Shown: piece after piece, positions 42,336-55,308 of the stretch
Position numbering within the stretch: the stretch's first letter is position 1
How the letters are laid out: each line of letters opens with the position of its first letter
Assembly (NCBI GenBank): GCA_003049465.1
Contig: PYSS01000036.1
Span: forward strand, 1 to 64,000
DNA length: 64,000 nt
Direction of reading: 5' to 3'
DNA from: Magnaporthiopsis rhizophila
Taxonomy: Eukaryota; Ascomycota; Sordariomycetes; Magnaporthales; Magnaporthaceae
Notes under the pieces: generated by a model
The model's database searches: none
What the model saw: the letters and a program-made list of their open reading frames with translations, nothing else
Told to the model about the DNA's origin: nothing
Position numbers and translations under genes: made by a program

Positions 42336-44879
42336 TCATCCCCACTGCATAAACACCTTCTTGCCCTGCTTCTTCTTCTTCCCGCCCTGGCCACCCGCGT
42401 CGGCCTCGCCGTCCTCGCCGTCGCCCTTCTGCGCCGAAGACTCACCCGACGCCCCTCCCCACGAGAAGCCCGTGTTCCTGGGCCCGCCCAGGTCTCGACG
42501 CACCGCCCCGGTCCCATAGCCGAAGATGGTGGTGAGAGGTTTCGGGGCCGCAGGAAGCGCGGGGAACGCGTCCTCTCCAGCTGCTGGCCGGCGAGAGCTA
42601 CCTCCTCCTCCTCCTCCTCCGCCGCCGCCGCCGCCCCCGGAAACAGCCGTAGCCGCTGTTCGGACGGCGGGCCGTGGCGCGTTGCTCGTGCTGGCCCTAC
42701 CAGCCGACGACGAAGTCCCGCCGATCCAGGAGGGCTGGGCGGGGGTCTTGGACGCGCCGCCCTTATTCCCGCTGGGCAGGGCGGGGAATGCGGCCGACGA
42801 GGTTGTCTGGGGACGTCCAGCCCTACTGTTCGACGAACCCGCAACCCAGGTCGCACCTGGTACCGAAGGCGCGCCGCTCCCGCTGACAGAAGGAGACGAG
42901 GAGCCGGCGCTCGAGGTGCTCCCCCGCCGCGTGCTGTTTTTGAGTTTCAGCACCCGCGTCGTGTGCCTCTGCTGCTGCGCCACCGCCGCCCCGCCCAATA
43001 CCAGCGGCGAGGCCCCGGCGGCGCCGGCCCATCCGCTGGACGACGAGGTGGCACCGTGCATGCCTCCCAACCCCGGCAGTGAGGGGTAGTCCTCGTTGAT
43101 GGCGCGCCAGTCCTGCCACGCCTTGCGCAGGGTGTCGCTTTTGGCCTTGTCCTCAAACAGCTCCGACACTTCTCGAACGAGCGTGCCCAGCGCATTAGAA
43201 GAGGTATCGCTGAAGAGCGCAAAGAAGCCGTCAACGAGCTGGGCCGCCGTCAGGGAGCCCTGCTTGTACGACGAAATGTGCTGCCGGAATGTTTCCATCT
43301 TGGAGGCGTCGTTGCCAAGCAGGTTTGTTGCGCGCTCAATCACTGCGCCGTGCCGCGCGAGACGGGCGTGGTCCTGGGGCGTCAGGTTCGTGACGCCCGT
43401 CAGCGAGAGTGTCGCCAAGGCATCGGCGGGGGGCGCACCGCCTTGGCCCCGCCCGGCCCCTGTCGAGGATCCTCCACCACCACCGCCGCCAGCGGCACGG
43501 GACGGAGCGCCGTTCTGGTTCGATCCGGGTGTGGTGAGTTGTCCGCCAAATGTCCTGCTGGTAACCGACTGCGCGGAGTGGATGGCCATCTGGCGCTGGA
43601 AGGCGATTTCGTCTCTCCGCATCGGTTGGGCCGAGCTTGCCGGGATGGGCTCCGCATTTGGATCGCGGCCTCGTCCACGCCCCTCCCTGCCGCCATCGCG
43701 GCCATCCCTCCCACCGCCGCTGCCGCCGCCACCACCACCACCACCACCTCTCCTCTCTTGTTGGTACGCCGGCCTAATGTCAAAGCCGGCCATGTCCACC
43801 TGCCTCGCGTCCCTCCTCAGGTCCTTGGACAGCGAGTTCCCGTGCTCGCTCAGCTGGTGGGCCTTGAGGTCCATCTCCGAGTCGAAGACGACAAACTTCT
43901 TCTCCAGGCACTCCCTGTCGGCACACAGAAAGTGGTCGTCGCGGAAGTGCTTCTCGAGCGAGTTGTAGTCGCGGTAGTAGTGGGGCTTCCGCGAGTCCCT
44001 GCGGTCGCAGATGAAGCAGCGCTCGTGCTTGTGGCGGCAGTGCTCGTACAGCTTGTCGTCGTCGTAGAAGCGCTCGCCGCAGAAGGCGCAGAGCGGGTGG
44101 CCGCGGAAGCCGCTCTGGTTCTCGGACCCGGGCTTGTCGTCGCCGTTGCGCATGTGGTCGCCAACGCCCTTGTCACTGAACAGCTCGTGCTCGTGCGTGA
44201 AGACCTTCTTGTTGCGCGTGCAGAGGTCGCACATGCGCTTGTTGTGCGCCGACCGCGTGTGCCGGTGCAGGTCGGGCCAGCCCAGGCCGGCGTAGTCGCA
44301 CGACTCATCCGGGCAATTGTACCTCAGCAGCAGCACCGTGTCGCCCACAATCTCCTCGTTGGTATAGCGGATGCCGATGTTGTCGTCGGCGCTCGAAATA
44401 TCGGCGTCGCTGTAATCGTTGAACCGCTTGGTCGTGTCGTCGGTGAAGATGACAAAAGGCGCCGCTGTCCGGCAGTGTGGGCAGTCCTTGTTCTTATAAA
44501 GGGCCCGCATGCGGAGGGCGCAGATGTGGCATGTGATGTGGTTGCAAGGCGCGATGGAGCTGTGCGTCACGGGGTTGGCGCAGATGAAGCACACTTCGGC
44601 GTCTGCGTCGGCGTTGGTCTCGTCACCACCCGCCGGCGGCGGCTTGGCTTGCGCATCTGCGGCTGGTGCGGCCGGGGCATCACCGCCTTGGGCATTGGAG
44701 TTCCCTCTTCCCTTGCCACGCTGCCTGCCACCGCCACCGCCGCCGCGTGCGCTCGAGTCGCCTCGGCCCCGGCCTCGTCCGCCGCGGCCGCCGCGGCCTC
44801 CCCTGTTGCCTTCAGATCGTGGCCTTTGGCTGCCCGCACCGTCGCTTCCGCCAGCTGCTGCGTTGCCAACAGAAGCCAT
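42336..44879 (-). CDS. hel2: RING E3 ubiquitin ligase, HEL2/ZNF598 type
   Basis: Single exon of 847 aa. The frame extends upstream to a GTG at 44927; the first ATG is at 44879 (MASVGNAAAGGSD). After an Arg-Gly-rich N-terminus, a C3HC4 RING begins near residue 95 (CFICANPVTHSSIAPCNHIT, CHICALRM, CPHCR). C2H2 zinc fingers follow (CDYAGLGWPDLHRHTRSAHN, CAFCGERFYDDDKLYEHCRH, CFICDRRDSRKPHYYRDYNS, CADRECLEKKFVVFDSEMDL). The long C-terminal part is low-complexity, with Gly and Ser runs and a helical patch around RHISSYKQGSLTAAQLVDGFF-type sequence (complement of about 43190-43290). Hel2/ZNF598 senses collided ribosomes and ubiquitinates 40S proteins to trigger ribosome-associated quality control. 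The C-terminus ends KKVFMQWG. Confidence 0.93.
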   Translation of the reverse strand: MASVGNAAAGGSDGAGSQRPRSEGNRGGRGGRGGRGRGRGDSSARGGGGGGRQRGKGRGNSNAQGGDAPAAPAADAQAKPPPAGGDETNADADAEVCFICANPVTHSSIAPCNHITCHICALRMRALYKNKDCPHCRTAAPFVIFTDDTTKRFNDYSDADISSADDNIGIRYTNEEIVGDTVLLLRYNCPDESCDYAGLGWPDLHRHTRSAHNKRMCDLCTRNKKVFTHEHELFSDKGVGDHMRNGDDKPGSENQSGFRGHPLCAFCGERFYDDDKLYEHCRHKHERCFICDRRDSRKPHYYRDYNSLEKHFRDDHFLCADRECLEKKFVVFDSEMDLKAHQLSEHGNSLSKDLRRDARQVDMAGFDIRPAYQQERRGGGGGGGGGSGGGRDGRDGGREGRGRGRDPNAEPIPASSAQPMRRDEIAFQRQMAIHSAQSVTSRTFGGQLTTPGSNQNGAPSRAAGGGGGGGSSTGAGRGQGGAPPADALATLSLTGVTNLTPQDHARLARHGAVIERATNLLGNDASKMETFRQHISSYKQGSLTAAQLVDGFFALFSDTSSNALGTLVREVSELFEDKAKSDTLRKAWQDWRAINEDYPSLPGLGGMHGATSSSSGWAGAAGASPLVLGGAAVAQQQRHTTRVLKLKNSTRRGSTSSAGSSSPSVSGSGAPSVPGATWVAGSSNSRAGRPQTTSSAAFPALPSGNKGGASKTPAQPSWIGGTSSSAGRASTSNAPRPAVRTAATAVSGGGGGGGGGGGGGSSRRPAAGEDAFPALPAAPKPLTTIFGYGTGAVRRDLGGPRNTGFSWGGASGESSAQKGDGEDGEADAGGQGGKKKKQGKKVFMQWG

Positions 44880-46295
44880 TTGCTGTCGGCCGGGTGGTGA
44901 TCTTGGTGGTCGTGAAGGTGTCGACACTTTGGTTGGTACCGATCGCAGCCTTGCCTCTCGAAAAGGCGGCTTTGCTTTGCTCGCTTGCTATTGCTGGGTT
45001 GTGCTTGTAAGGTTTTGCGAGTGGCTTCTGATGGCCGATCGGATATCGCGACTGAGAGAGAGGGTTGTGTGTTATCGAGAAACGAAGAGGAAACAAGTGC
45101 AGAATGAGTTGTAATGGCCGTCAGCCTTTGGGGCGATGGAGGGGTTCGTGGTGAATTTTAATGTGCTGGAAGTCGAGCTCAAGTTGGCGGTTTGGCGTCG
45201 CACATTTTGCCCCACCTCGAGCCAGGCTTGTCATCCATTGCAGTGCCCTGCACGGTCCCCTGTCGAGGCGTCAGCGAAGCCCCTAGTGGATGCCACCCAA
45301 AGACCAGACGGACGGTTTGCCGGCAACGGGCCGAGCGCTCAATCAATTCAGAGTCAGACCGTCGACCAGCCTTGGCCTTGTGCGGCTCAGCCACGGCTGA
45401 GATCCATGTCCATGACTCTTTGCACTCAAAAAGGGAATTCATCATCAACACTCATCGTGGCAGCATAGCGTGGACAAGCTCCGTGTTCATTATCTCCACC
45501 TTGAAGCGTGAGATAGGAAATAAAAACCTAGAGAATTTGTTATGATCCAATGTACCTGTTGCCTGGCATATAGGGCGGGATCAGCCTGACCCCTTGGGTC
45601 AGCCGTGGCCGGGGCCGTCCTGGGGTGCTGTGTGGTTCTTGTTCGCACGCCTCTGCCTTTAATGCAGCTTTGGCCCAGGGAGAGCCACAAGAGCAAACAA
45701 GCAGCTCCCTCTTCTCTCCCAGACCCCTCCGATTAGCCCCCGGAAGCATAAACGTGCGTCTCGTCCCGGTCGTGTCCGTAGCATTAAACGCCATAACCGC
45801 CCGCCAAAACAAACCAATAAAGAAGCTTATGTCTGTAGCCAGAACGCTGGCGTGAAGGCCGCCGCTCGCGACTCCTTGGGGAACTCAAGCAGCCCCAGAC
45901 GCCTTACTGCGCAGAAACGAGAAGAAGAGAAAAAAGTTAAAAGAAAGAAAAGAAGAAAGACAAATGAAAAGAAAAGGTTAGCAGTGGCGGGCAACGTGGC
46001 GGGCGTGATACGGCTTCCACCGCTTGGCAGCCCGTCGACCCCATGCGAAATGCGAGTGAACCAACGAAGCAGTTCCTGCCGTCGCGCTGATGTAAGCAGA
46101 GAAGATAAGGCAAAGATTGGTAAAGGAAATGCATCATAATACCGAGTACGCCATTCCGGCTTCCCGTCCGTCCAAAAATTTCACGCAGGCTGACCATTAT
46201 TTTCAATCCAAACAGGAAACGCTCCCTGTTCCCGACGACAAGGGCTCGAGATGAAGACGGGCATGGTGAAGAGACAGATACAACCAGCTCACCAT
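44880..46295. other. Intergenic, 1.4 kb
   Basis: HEL2 promoter at the left, 3' flank of the SWIB gene at the right, with an A/G-rich run at 45918-45977. No supported gene. Confidence 0.5.
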
Positions 46296-47903
46296 CTACT
46301 CCTCTTCGACTGGGTAGAGGTGGTTGCCGATCAGCTTGTTCATCTGGAACATGTCGACCTTGTTCTGCTTGAACACAGCCTGCATCATCTCGTCGCAAAG
46401 AATCTGGCGCTTGTCATTAGGGTCCTGGAGATCGTTGGCCTTGATGTGCTCCCACAGCTTCTTGACGACCTGCGGGCGGGAAAGCTGTAACGGGGTGGCA
46501 GATATTCCACCGGTCAGCTCGTCTGAACAGACTCGGATTCACTTCGCCGTCGTCCCGGCTGACGACGGTGCAGCCCTTCCCGTGTCATCCAAAGTCGTGA
46601 ATAACTTCACTACCTGAGAGTCGACGAGACGGTGAATCACCCAACACCCGGGCGTGGATACGAAGGGCAAAAGGAAACCTACGACAGACTCTCCGCACAA
46701 AAGCGCGAGGTGGTGGCTCAGGTTGAAGGGCTTTTGGAAGCCGCCGCCGGCCTTGCGTTTGGTCCTAGCCTCGCCGCCGCTGCCGTCGACGTCGCTATCG
46801 TCCTCGGCCTTGACCTTATTGCTACTCTTCTTCCGGGGTGCCTTTTTGCGAGGCTTGGTCGCACTGTTGTTGCCGTTACTTCCCCGCGTGGACCGCGCCG
46901 ACGCGCGCCGGTTCTCCTCGGCCTGCAGTTGCGCCGCCAGCTTGGCATCATCGTCGAGCGAAGATTCGCGCTTCTGCTTCTTTTTGGCAGGCGGCAGCGA
47001 CACTTCTATCTCTCCGCCGTCCTCTTCCTCGGCCTCCTCCTCCTGGTCGTGGCCGTTCGTCATCTCGGATCGGTCGCGCTTCGGGGACGGGTGGACCTCG
47101 TCGGTAGGTAACGATAGCGAAGGGGTCGTGGCAATCGTGCCCGAAGCAGAGGTGATGGCATCGAAGCGGTTGCCGATCAGTTGCTTGATGGCATTCTGCA
47201 GAAACGAGAGTCAGTATTGCCCGCCAGATTGGCGTCGTTAAGAGGCGCCCGGCGACGGCGCGTTATAAACCGTTTGCTGGGTTATGATGGGGGATGTGCG
47301 GTACGGCTGGTGGTGGCAACAGAGTCCATTCTATATCTGCGAAAAGTCAAGCGAGGCTGAAAAAGTAGCATCTGTTTAGGTTGCGGCATGACAATGGATG
47401 ATAGGAGCCGACCAAATTTGATATCGCCACGTCTGATCTCGGCTAACAAACAGTCAAGCACGATAGTGGATCTGCACGGGTAAGGGATTGGGTAGGCAAA
47501 TGGTAGCGGAAGGGTATATAAGGGCTGAATAGGTAGGTAGATAGTTCGTCGGGCGAGAGGGTTGACACATTGCGGACGAGGCAATCACTAGCTCCCATTG
47601 TCATAGAAAACCCACCTTTTGGCCGGTGAGGTCCTTGTCGCCGAGGGCTTTCTGAAGACCTCCCCTGATGCTCTTGATCGAGACGGTTTCAAGATTGGCG
47701 GTGGCGAGGATGGAATCGATGATGTTGGTGTAGTTCTCCTCCTCGGCGGCGGTCACTGTGATATGATACGTATATGCCCAGTGCGGCGGTTAGCTCTGAT
47801 ATGGACACGGCAGCAAATTTCGCAACGCGGACACGCTTCCGCGCCGCATATCGGCTGCTGGGGAACGATTGGGGAGTGGTTGAGGCATACACGGCTCCGA
47901 CAT
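46296..47903 (-). CDS. DEK_C-SWIB/MDM2 domain chromatin protein (Uaf30/Tri1-like)
   Basis: Four exons: 47903-47891 (13 nt), 47755-47616, 47195-46683 and 46484-46296, giving 284 aa in frame throughout. Residues 1-70 form a DEK C-terminal-type domain (MSEPLTAAEEENYTNIIDSI, SIKSIRGGLQKALG, NAIKQLIGNRFDAI, the last across an intron). The middle is charged and Lys-rich, with nuclear-localisation-like PAKKKQKRE and RKKAPRKKSSNK. Residues about 205-284 form the SWIB domain: GGGFQKPFNLSHHLALLCGE, LSRPQVVKKLWEHIKANDLQ, and MFQMNKLIGNHLYPVEEE. The same order occurs in yeast Uaf30 (RNA polymerase I upstream activation factor) and Tri1, so a role in rDNA transcription or chromatin is likely. Intron 2 is 420 bp, long for this genome. 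Confidence 0.92.
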
Positions 47904-49211
47904 GGTGTCAGCGGTGGTCAGGCGGGATCGTTTCGGTCTGGTTGGTTCTCTAGCGTGGCAGGGAGGAGAGGGTGTGAGGTGAGAGAGGAGTGAGGTGTGG
48001 GTGAGGCAAAGGGTGGCGGGCGGGCGAGTCGCCGACGACCAATACCGGACACAGCAAAAGGGACGACGACAGCCGGGGCAAGACAGCGACACGCAAGCGA
48101 GAGTGACAGTCGGGCGGGTCGACACTGACGGGCGTGTCAGAATAGCTCACGACGGTCGGGCTGGCGTGCGTGCTTGCTTGCTTGCTTGCCGTGCGTTGCG
48201 TCGGTGATGCCGCTGTGCTTGCTCGCCTTGTGGGTGGAGGTTGGGGTGCCGCTAGCTGGTTTTGGGTGTTTGGATTGGATGCACTGTTTTGGCGGCACGC
48301 GGGTAGAATGCTCGGGGCAGGCCAGGTGCCCACTTGGCTTCCCCACTTGCCGGGACAGCCCCAATTCTTTCTAGCACGACACCTCTTCCGCGATCGATCT
48401 GCGCCACCAAAATGGGTTCGGCGAGAACTTTATGTGAACCTTGACGTCCCGGCTCGGGCTGTCTTTCGGTGACAGCGCCCAGGAATACCCAACCTTGGAG
48501 TTCAATCACGGCCTTTATGTAAGACTGCCGACAGAAACAGTGGGAACGTGGACTGCAGAGGACCAATGGGTGCGCAAAATCTGATAAGATTAGATTGTCG
48601 CTTCCCCTCGGAGACGCTGTGCCGAAGCACTCGATGGTATCATCACGTGACACCCCTGACTTTGACCACTCGCCTTTTGGAATCTGCCAAACTACCTACT
48701 GTCCTGCAGTGCAGCTCCGCTTTTGTTCCTCCGGCGCCGCACGCGATATCGACACCGGTCCAAGGAGCCGGAGTGGCTTCGACTTCCTTGCAGCGACTTT
48801 TATGCGGTTTGCCTTTGCTCAACCTTCTCGTTCGTTTTAGAGAGTCGGCTTTCCTTGTTTTTATTTTCCCTCTTGATATCGGCAATTTTGCGCACTGCAG
48901 CTATTGGTCCTTTCTGCCTCCCATCTGACCCGCTCGTCACTTGTCGCTCACTTTTCGCCCAGCTCATCCCAAAAGGCGCATGAGTGCCTAGATTGGTACA
49001 TCGTCAAGATTTAACCTGCTCCACAAAGAATTAACGCACCTCCACCCGCTGTATGAGAGCATTACTAGGATTTTGCCTTGTATGCACAGGTGGCTCTGTT
49101 CTAGAACCCTCGATCCGAATATGCAACGACACTAATATTCTTTGTTTCGTCCTTTGTATCTCAATAGTATCCGCTGGTGCCTGGCGTTGAATAAACGAGC
49201 TTCCGAGGACG
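47904..49211. other. Intergenic, divergent promoter region with a (GCTT)n run
   Basis: 1.3 kb separate the SWIB gene (minus) from the 542-aa gene (plus). A GCTT tetranucleotide repeat of about five units lies at 48170-48189. No gene supported. Confidence 0.5.
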
Positions 49212-50840
49212 ATGCCATCCAGCCGCGTCGAAACCGACGCGGCTGGCGTGCGCATCTCGCCGTTCAGAATCCTCGGGGGCTTCACCAACCGCGAGCTCTG
49301 CCTGATCCACCAGCTGTACCAAATCCAGCTGTATCTAAACTGGCAGGCCGACAAGTTCGGCGCTCGCGGCCTGCGTGCCGACGAGTGGGTCGTATACGCA
49401 TGCGACTTCTTCGAGCCCGTCTTCCGTCTTCTCCATGGGGAAGGCGACCATGACTATAAAGAACAGCTGGCGGTTCTCGGCCTCACGCCGTCTCGCGTCT
49501 TCCCTTTCGCTTGGTCACTTATCAGCCCGGATGTCGACGACCCGGAGGCGGCTGACCACCTCGCCGACACCGTCGTCAATATCATCTCCGAGTCGGCCTT
49601 GCTCTTTCCCGACATGAAGCCCTACCAGCGACTGTTCATACTCGAAGTCGACGGCGAGGGGTGCAGGGAACGCGTGGCTGAGTTCTTCACCCGCAGTCAG
49701 GCTACAAGTGAGCTTTCTGGCGAGCCCAAGGAGAATCCCCTGCCGGGCGCCGAACCCCTTAAAGTCTCCGAGTGGGTCGAGGACGTCAGCCTGGAACAAG
49801 ACATAGCAAATCAGTGGATCGACCCGTCACCCGTCCCAAGCCTCGTCCACGGAGGGCGCTCTTCCCAGGCCAGAAACCACATCCAGAAAGACTGGCCATC
49901 GCCCCCGGACTGGGATTGGGATGATCAAACCACCGGCGAGCCTACGCGCGACCCGCTGAGCACCTTCGTCTTCGACCCGGAGCACAAAAACGCCACGCAC
50001 GAGTGGTCCGTGATCGAAGCCGACGGCATCGAATACTTCACCAGCGCGCCCGGCTTCTGCGCCAAGCTTAGCAGCCTCGTGGCGCATGGCGAGTTCGGGT
50101 CCGGGTCCGGGTCTGGATCTAGGTCTGGGTCCGGGTCCGGCGGTGGCGGCGATGGGTTGCAGCTGGGCGCCCGCCTGCAAGGCATGCTGCGCGGCTCGGC
50201 GCTGTGGTGGCTGGTGTGCGAGTGCGGCGAGGAGGAGCGCGACCGCCTGCGCAGCTCTGTCTTCGTCTTCGTCAACGCCTTGCAGCGTCGCTTCCCCGTC
50301 CTCTTCGCTTCCGAGGCCCGTAAGGCCTTCAACGACGCCCCCAACCTGACCAATCAGCTGGTCTGTGGCTGCTCCGACCTGCTGCGCATGCACGCCCTCC
50401 GCCTCTGCTGCTTGGCCCAGACCGCGGGCATCGCCGACCAGCCGGCCACCTACGTCCGCATCTGGGAGCTCATGGACGGCCAGCTGCAGCAGTTCTTCGA
50501 CCGCCCGGATCCGGAGACGGGCGACTACGACGCGTTCGTCGCCATCCTCGATCGGGGGCTCCGACGCGCCGTCATAGGAGAGAAGGGTCTTCTGGACTTG
50601 GCCCATAGCCAGACCAAGGGAAGCATAGAGGGTGGCCCGGTGGGCGAGCCCGAGGATGGTGGCCAGCACAGCACAAAGCCTTCAGTCCGGGAGGGAGTGT
50701 CCGTGTGGCCTTGCAGCTCCTGCGCGGCAAAAAATTCAAAGGAGAAGAGGAAAAAGGGAAGCTCCGCATCCACGAGGTCAGGATTTCGTCTCCGACCTTG
50801 GCGCTTCTTGCCCCTGGACTCGACAAGCACGGGCAGGTGA
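49212..50840 (+). CDS. Unrecognised 542-aa protein
   Basis: Single exon from the ATG at 49212 (GAGGACGATGCCATCC), with good C/G-ending codon use throughout. The first 165 residues look folded (GGFTNRELCLIHQLYQIQLY, WVVYACDFFEPVFRLLHGEG, DTVVNIISESALLFPDMKPY). A Trp/Asp-rich linker (SPPDWDWDDQ) follows, then a Gly-Ser low-complexity run at about 296-312 and a second helical region (GMLRGSALWWLVCECGEEER, VFVFVNALQRRFPVLFASEA, CSDLLRMHALRLCCLAQTAG). The last 60 residues are basic and Ser-rich and may include unrecognised intron sequence. No signal peptide or membrane segment. I do not recognise the family; it has the feel of a lineage-specific ascomycete protein. Confidence 0.7.
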   Translation: MPSSRVETDAAGVRISPFRILGGFTNRELCLIHQLYQIQLYLNWQADKFGARGLRADEWVVYACDFFEPVFRLLHGEGDHDYKEQLAVLGLTPSRVFPFAWSLISPDVDDPEAADHLADTVVNIISESALLFPDMKPYQRLFILEVDGEGCRERVAEFFTRSQATSELSGEPKENPLPGAEPLKVSEWVEDVSLEQDIANQWIDPSPVPSLVHGGRSSQARNHIQKDWPSPPDWDWDDQTTGEPTRDPLSTFVFDPEHKNATHEWSVIEADGIEYFTSAPGFCAKLSSLVAHGEFGSGSGSGSRSGSGSGGGGDGLQLGARLQGMLRGSALWWLVCECGEEERDRLRSSVFVFVNALQRRFPVLFASEARKAFNDAPNLTNQLVCGCSDLLRMHALRLCCLAQTAGIADQPATYVRIWELMDGQLQQFFDRPDPETGDYDAFVAILDRGLRRAVIGEKGLLDLAHSQTKGSIEGGPVGEPEDGGQHSTKPSVREGVSVWPCSSCAAKNSKEKRKKGSSASTRSGFRLRPWRFLPLDSTSTGR

Positions 50841-54122
<3,282 letters not shown>

Positions 54123-54897
54123 TCAGCCCCGCGGATTAGAGTCATTGGCCGCACCAGCTGACATACCCATCAGATCCCTCAGTGTCGCGGTCTGTGCTTC
54201 TTGGCGGGCCAGCCGTAGACGCAGCTCGTCTCGCTCCTTGGTAACTTCAGCCAATGCCTGCTCAAGCTCGGTGATCCTGTCTTGGCGTTTCTGTCGATAC
54301 CTACGCGCCGCCGCCGTGTTGCGCTCCCGCTTGCGTAGTTTGACATCGAGAGGAGGCGGTCCGGGGCTTTGGGGTGACGCCCCATGGGAGGCATCTTCAG
54401 GATTAGGGTAGGTATCTGGAGTGTTGGAGTCGTGGCTGGGCGGGGCAGAGGATTCGGCAGATGCTGCATGTGCTGGATGGAAGTTTCCCATGTCTTGTGA
54501 GAGATGGAAAGTATTAGTAAAGAAAAAGAAAAATGGGGGAACTTGTGAGCCAGAAGATCCGCCGCGACACCCACCCTGGAGTCCGAAGCTCAGGCTTTGG
54601 TCACTGTGGAAAAAAGATGACGACTCGGGGAGCGATATATCCCCGGCCAGTAGCCAGCCAGCAAAGTCAAGATCGCCCGTTGCCGGAGGAAGACCGTGCC
54701 ACGGAGCGGGCAGGGATGATGGAGAGAGGAAGGCGGCCGAACTGGCTGGCGGCGGGATTGTCGTCAGGTCGGCGGCGGCCTCTCCCCGGGCCGAGTGGTC
54801 AGCCGGGGTCGACGAGGCCGTTCTGCTGCTGCGGCTGGTAGAATATGAAGAAGGCCTGGCTCGGCCTGTACTGCATGATGATGATGGAGGCGGGCAT
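54123..54897 (-). CDS. bZIP transcription factor, 5' part with a reading-frame conflict
   Basis: Exon 2 (54493-54123) encodes DMGNFHPAHAASAESSAPPS through a GCN4-like bZIP: VKLRKRERNTAAARRYRQKR, QDRITELEQALAEVTKERDE, LRLRLARQEAQTATLRDLMG. An 81-bp intron (54574-54494) joins it to the upstream frame 54575-54900 (DLTTIPPPASSAAFLSPSSL, GDLDFAGWLLAGDISLPESS), which has no ATG; its longest extension begins at a GTG at 54905. In the neighbouring frame, ATG 54897 reads MPASIIIMQYRPSQAFFIFY and QPQQQNGLVDPG to a TGA at 54799-54801. Losing one base in the CCCCGG at 54803-54808 would fuse both frames into one protein of about 230 aa. Alternatives are a short overlapping upstream ORF or an unseen 5' exon. 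The bZIP itself is certain, the N-terminus is not. Confidence 0.75.
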
Positions 54898-55308
54898 TGC
54901 TGCACTGCGGGGGGGCCTCGCCCTCTACGAGGCCAGGGCGGTGCCGCGTGAGAGGTGGTTAGGGATAAATGTGGTGGTGTAAGTGGTTGAGCAGTGGTCC
55001 TCGCTCGTGACTTGAGCCTGGGGAATGAAAGGTGAAAAGGACTGCAATTGCCACAATCGACGACGACTTATGAGCCTTTTTCTACCCACCTGCTGTTGCG
55101 TTTCGATACATTATGATTCATTTTGTATGCATCTTCGGAAGGGGTCACTCCGACTCTTGGCTTTGTCAGCCCGGAATTGCCCAATCTGGCGCAAGGAACT
55201 GACTCGCTTGCATGAGGAATTGAGTTTCTCCATTCCGGGGAACCCGCCAAGTCGCTCATCATCCTCACCCCGCCATCCATAGGTAAGCAAAGACATCAGA
55301 CGTTTAAA
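54898..55308. promoter_or_regulatory. Divergent intergenic region, bZIP and aldehyde dehydrogenase genes
   Basis: 411 bp between the two starts. On the minus strand it contains short ATG-initiated frames (for example at 55133 and 55120) that could be upstream ORFs in a bZIP leader, as in GCN4/cpc-1-type genes, but I cannot show that they are transcribed. Confidence 0.45.

Noticed and set aside
43278..44900. 540-codon plus-strand frame opposite the HEL2 gene
   Set aside because: Antisense shadow; the minus strand has a RING and C2H2 fingers.
49827..50669. 280-codon minus-strand frame opposite the 542-aa gene
   Set aside because: Codon bias favours the plus strand; the minus frame is Ala/Gly/Arg-rich by composition.
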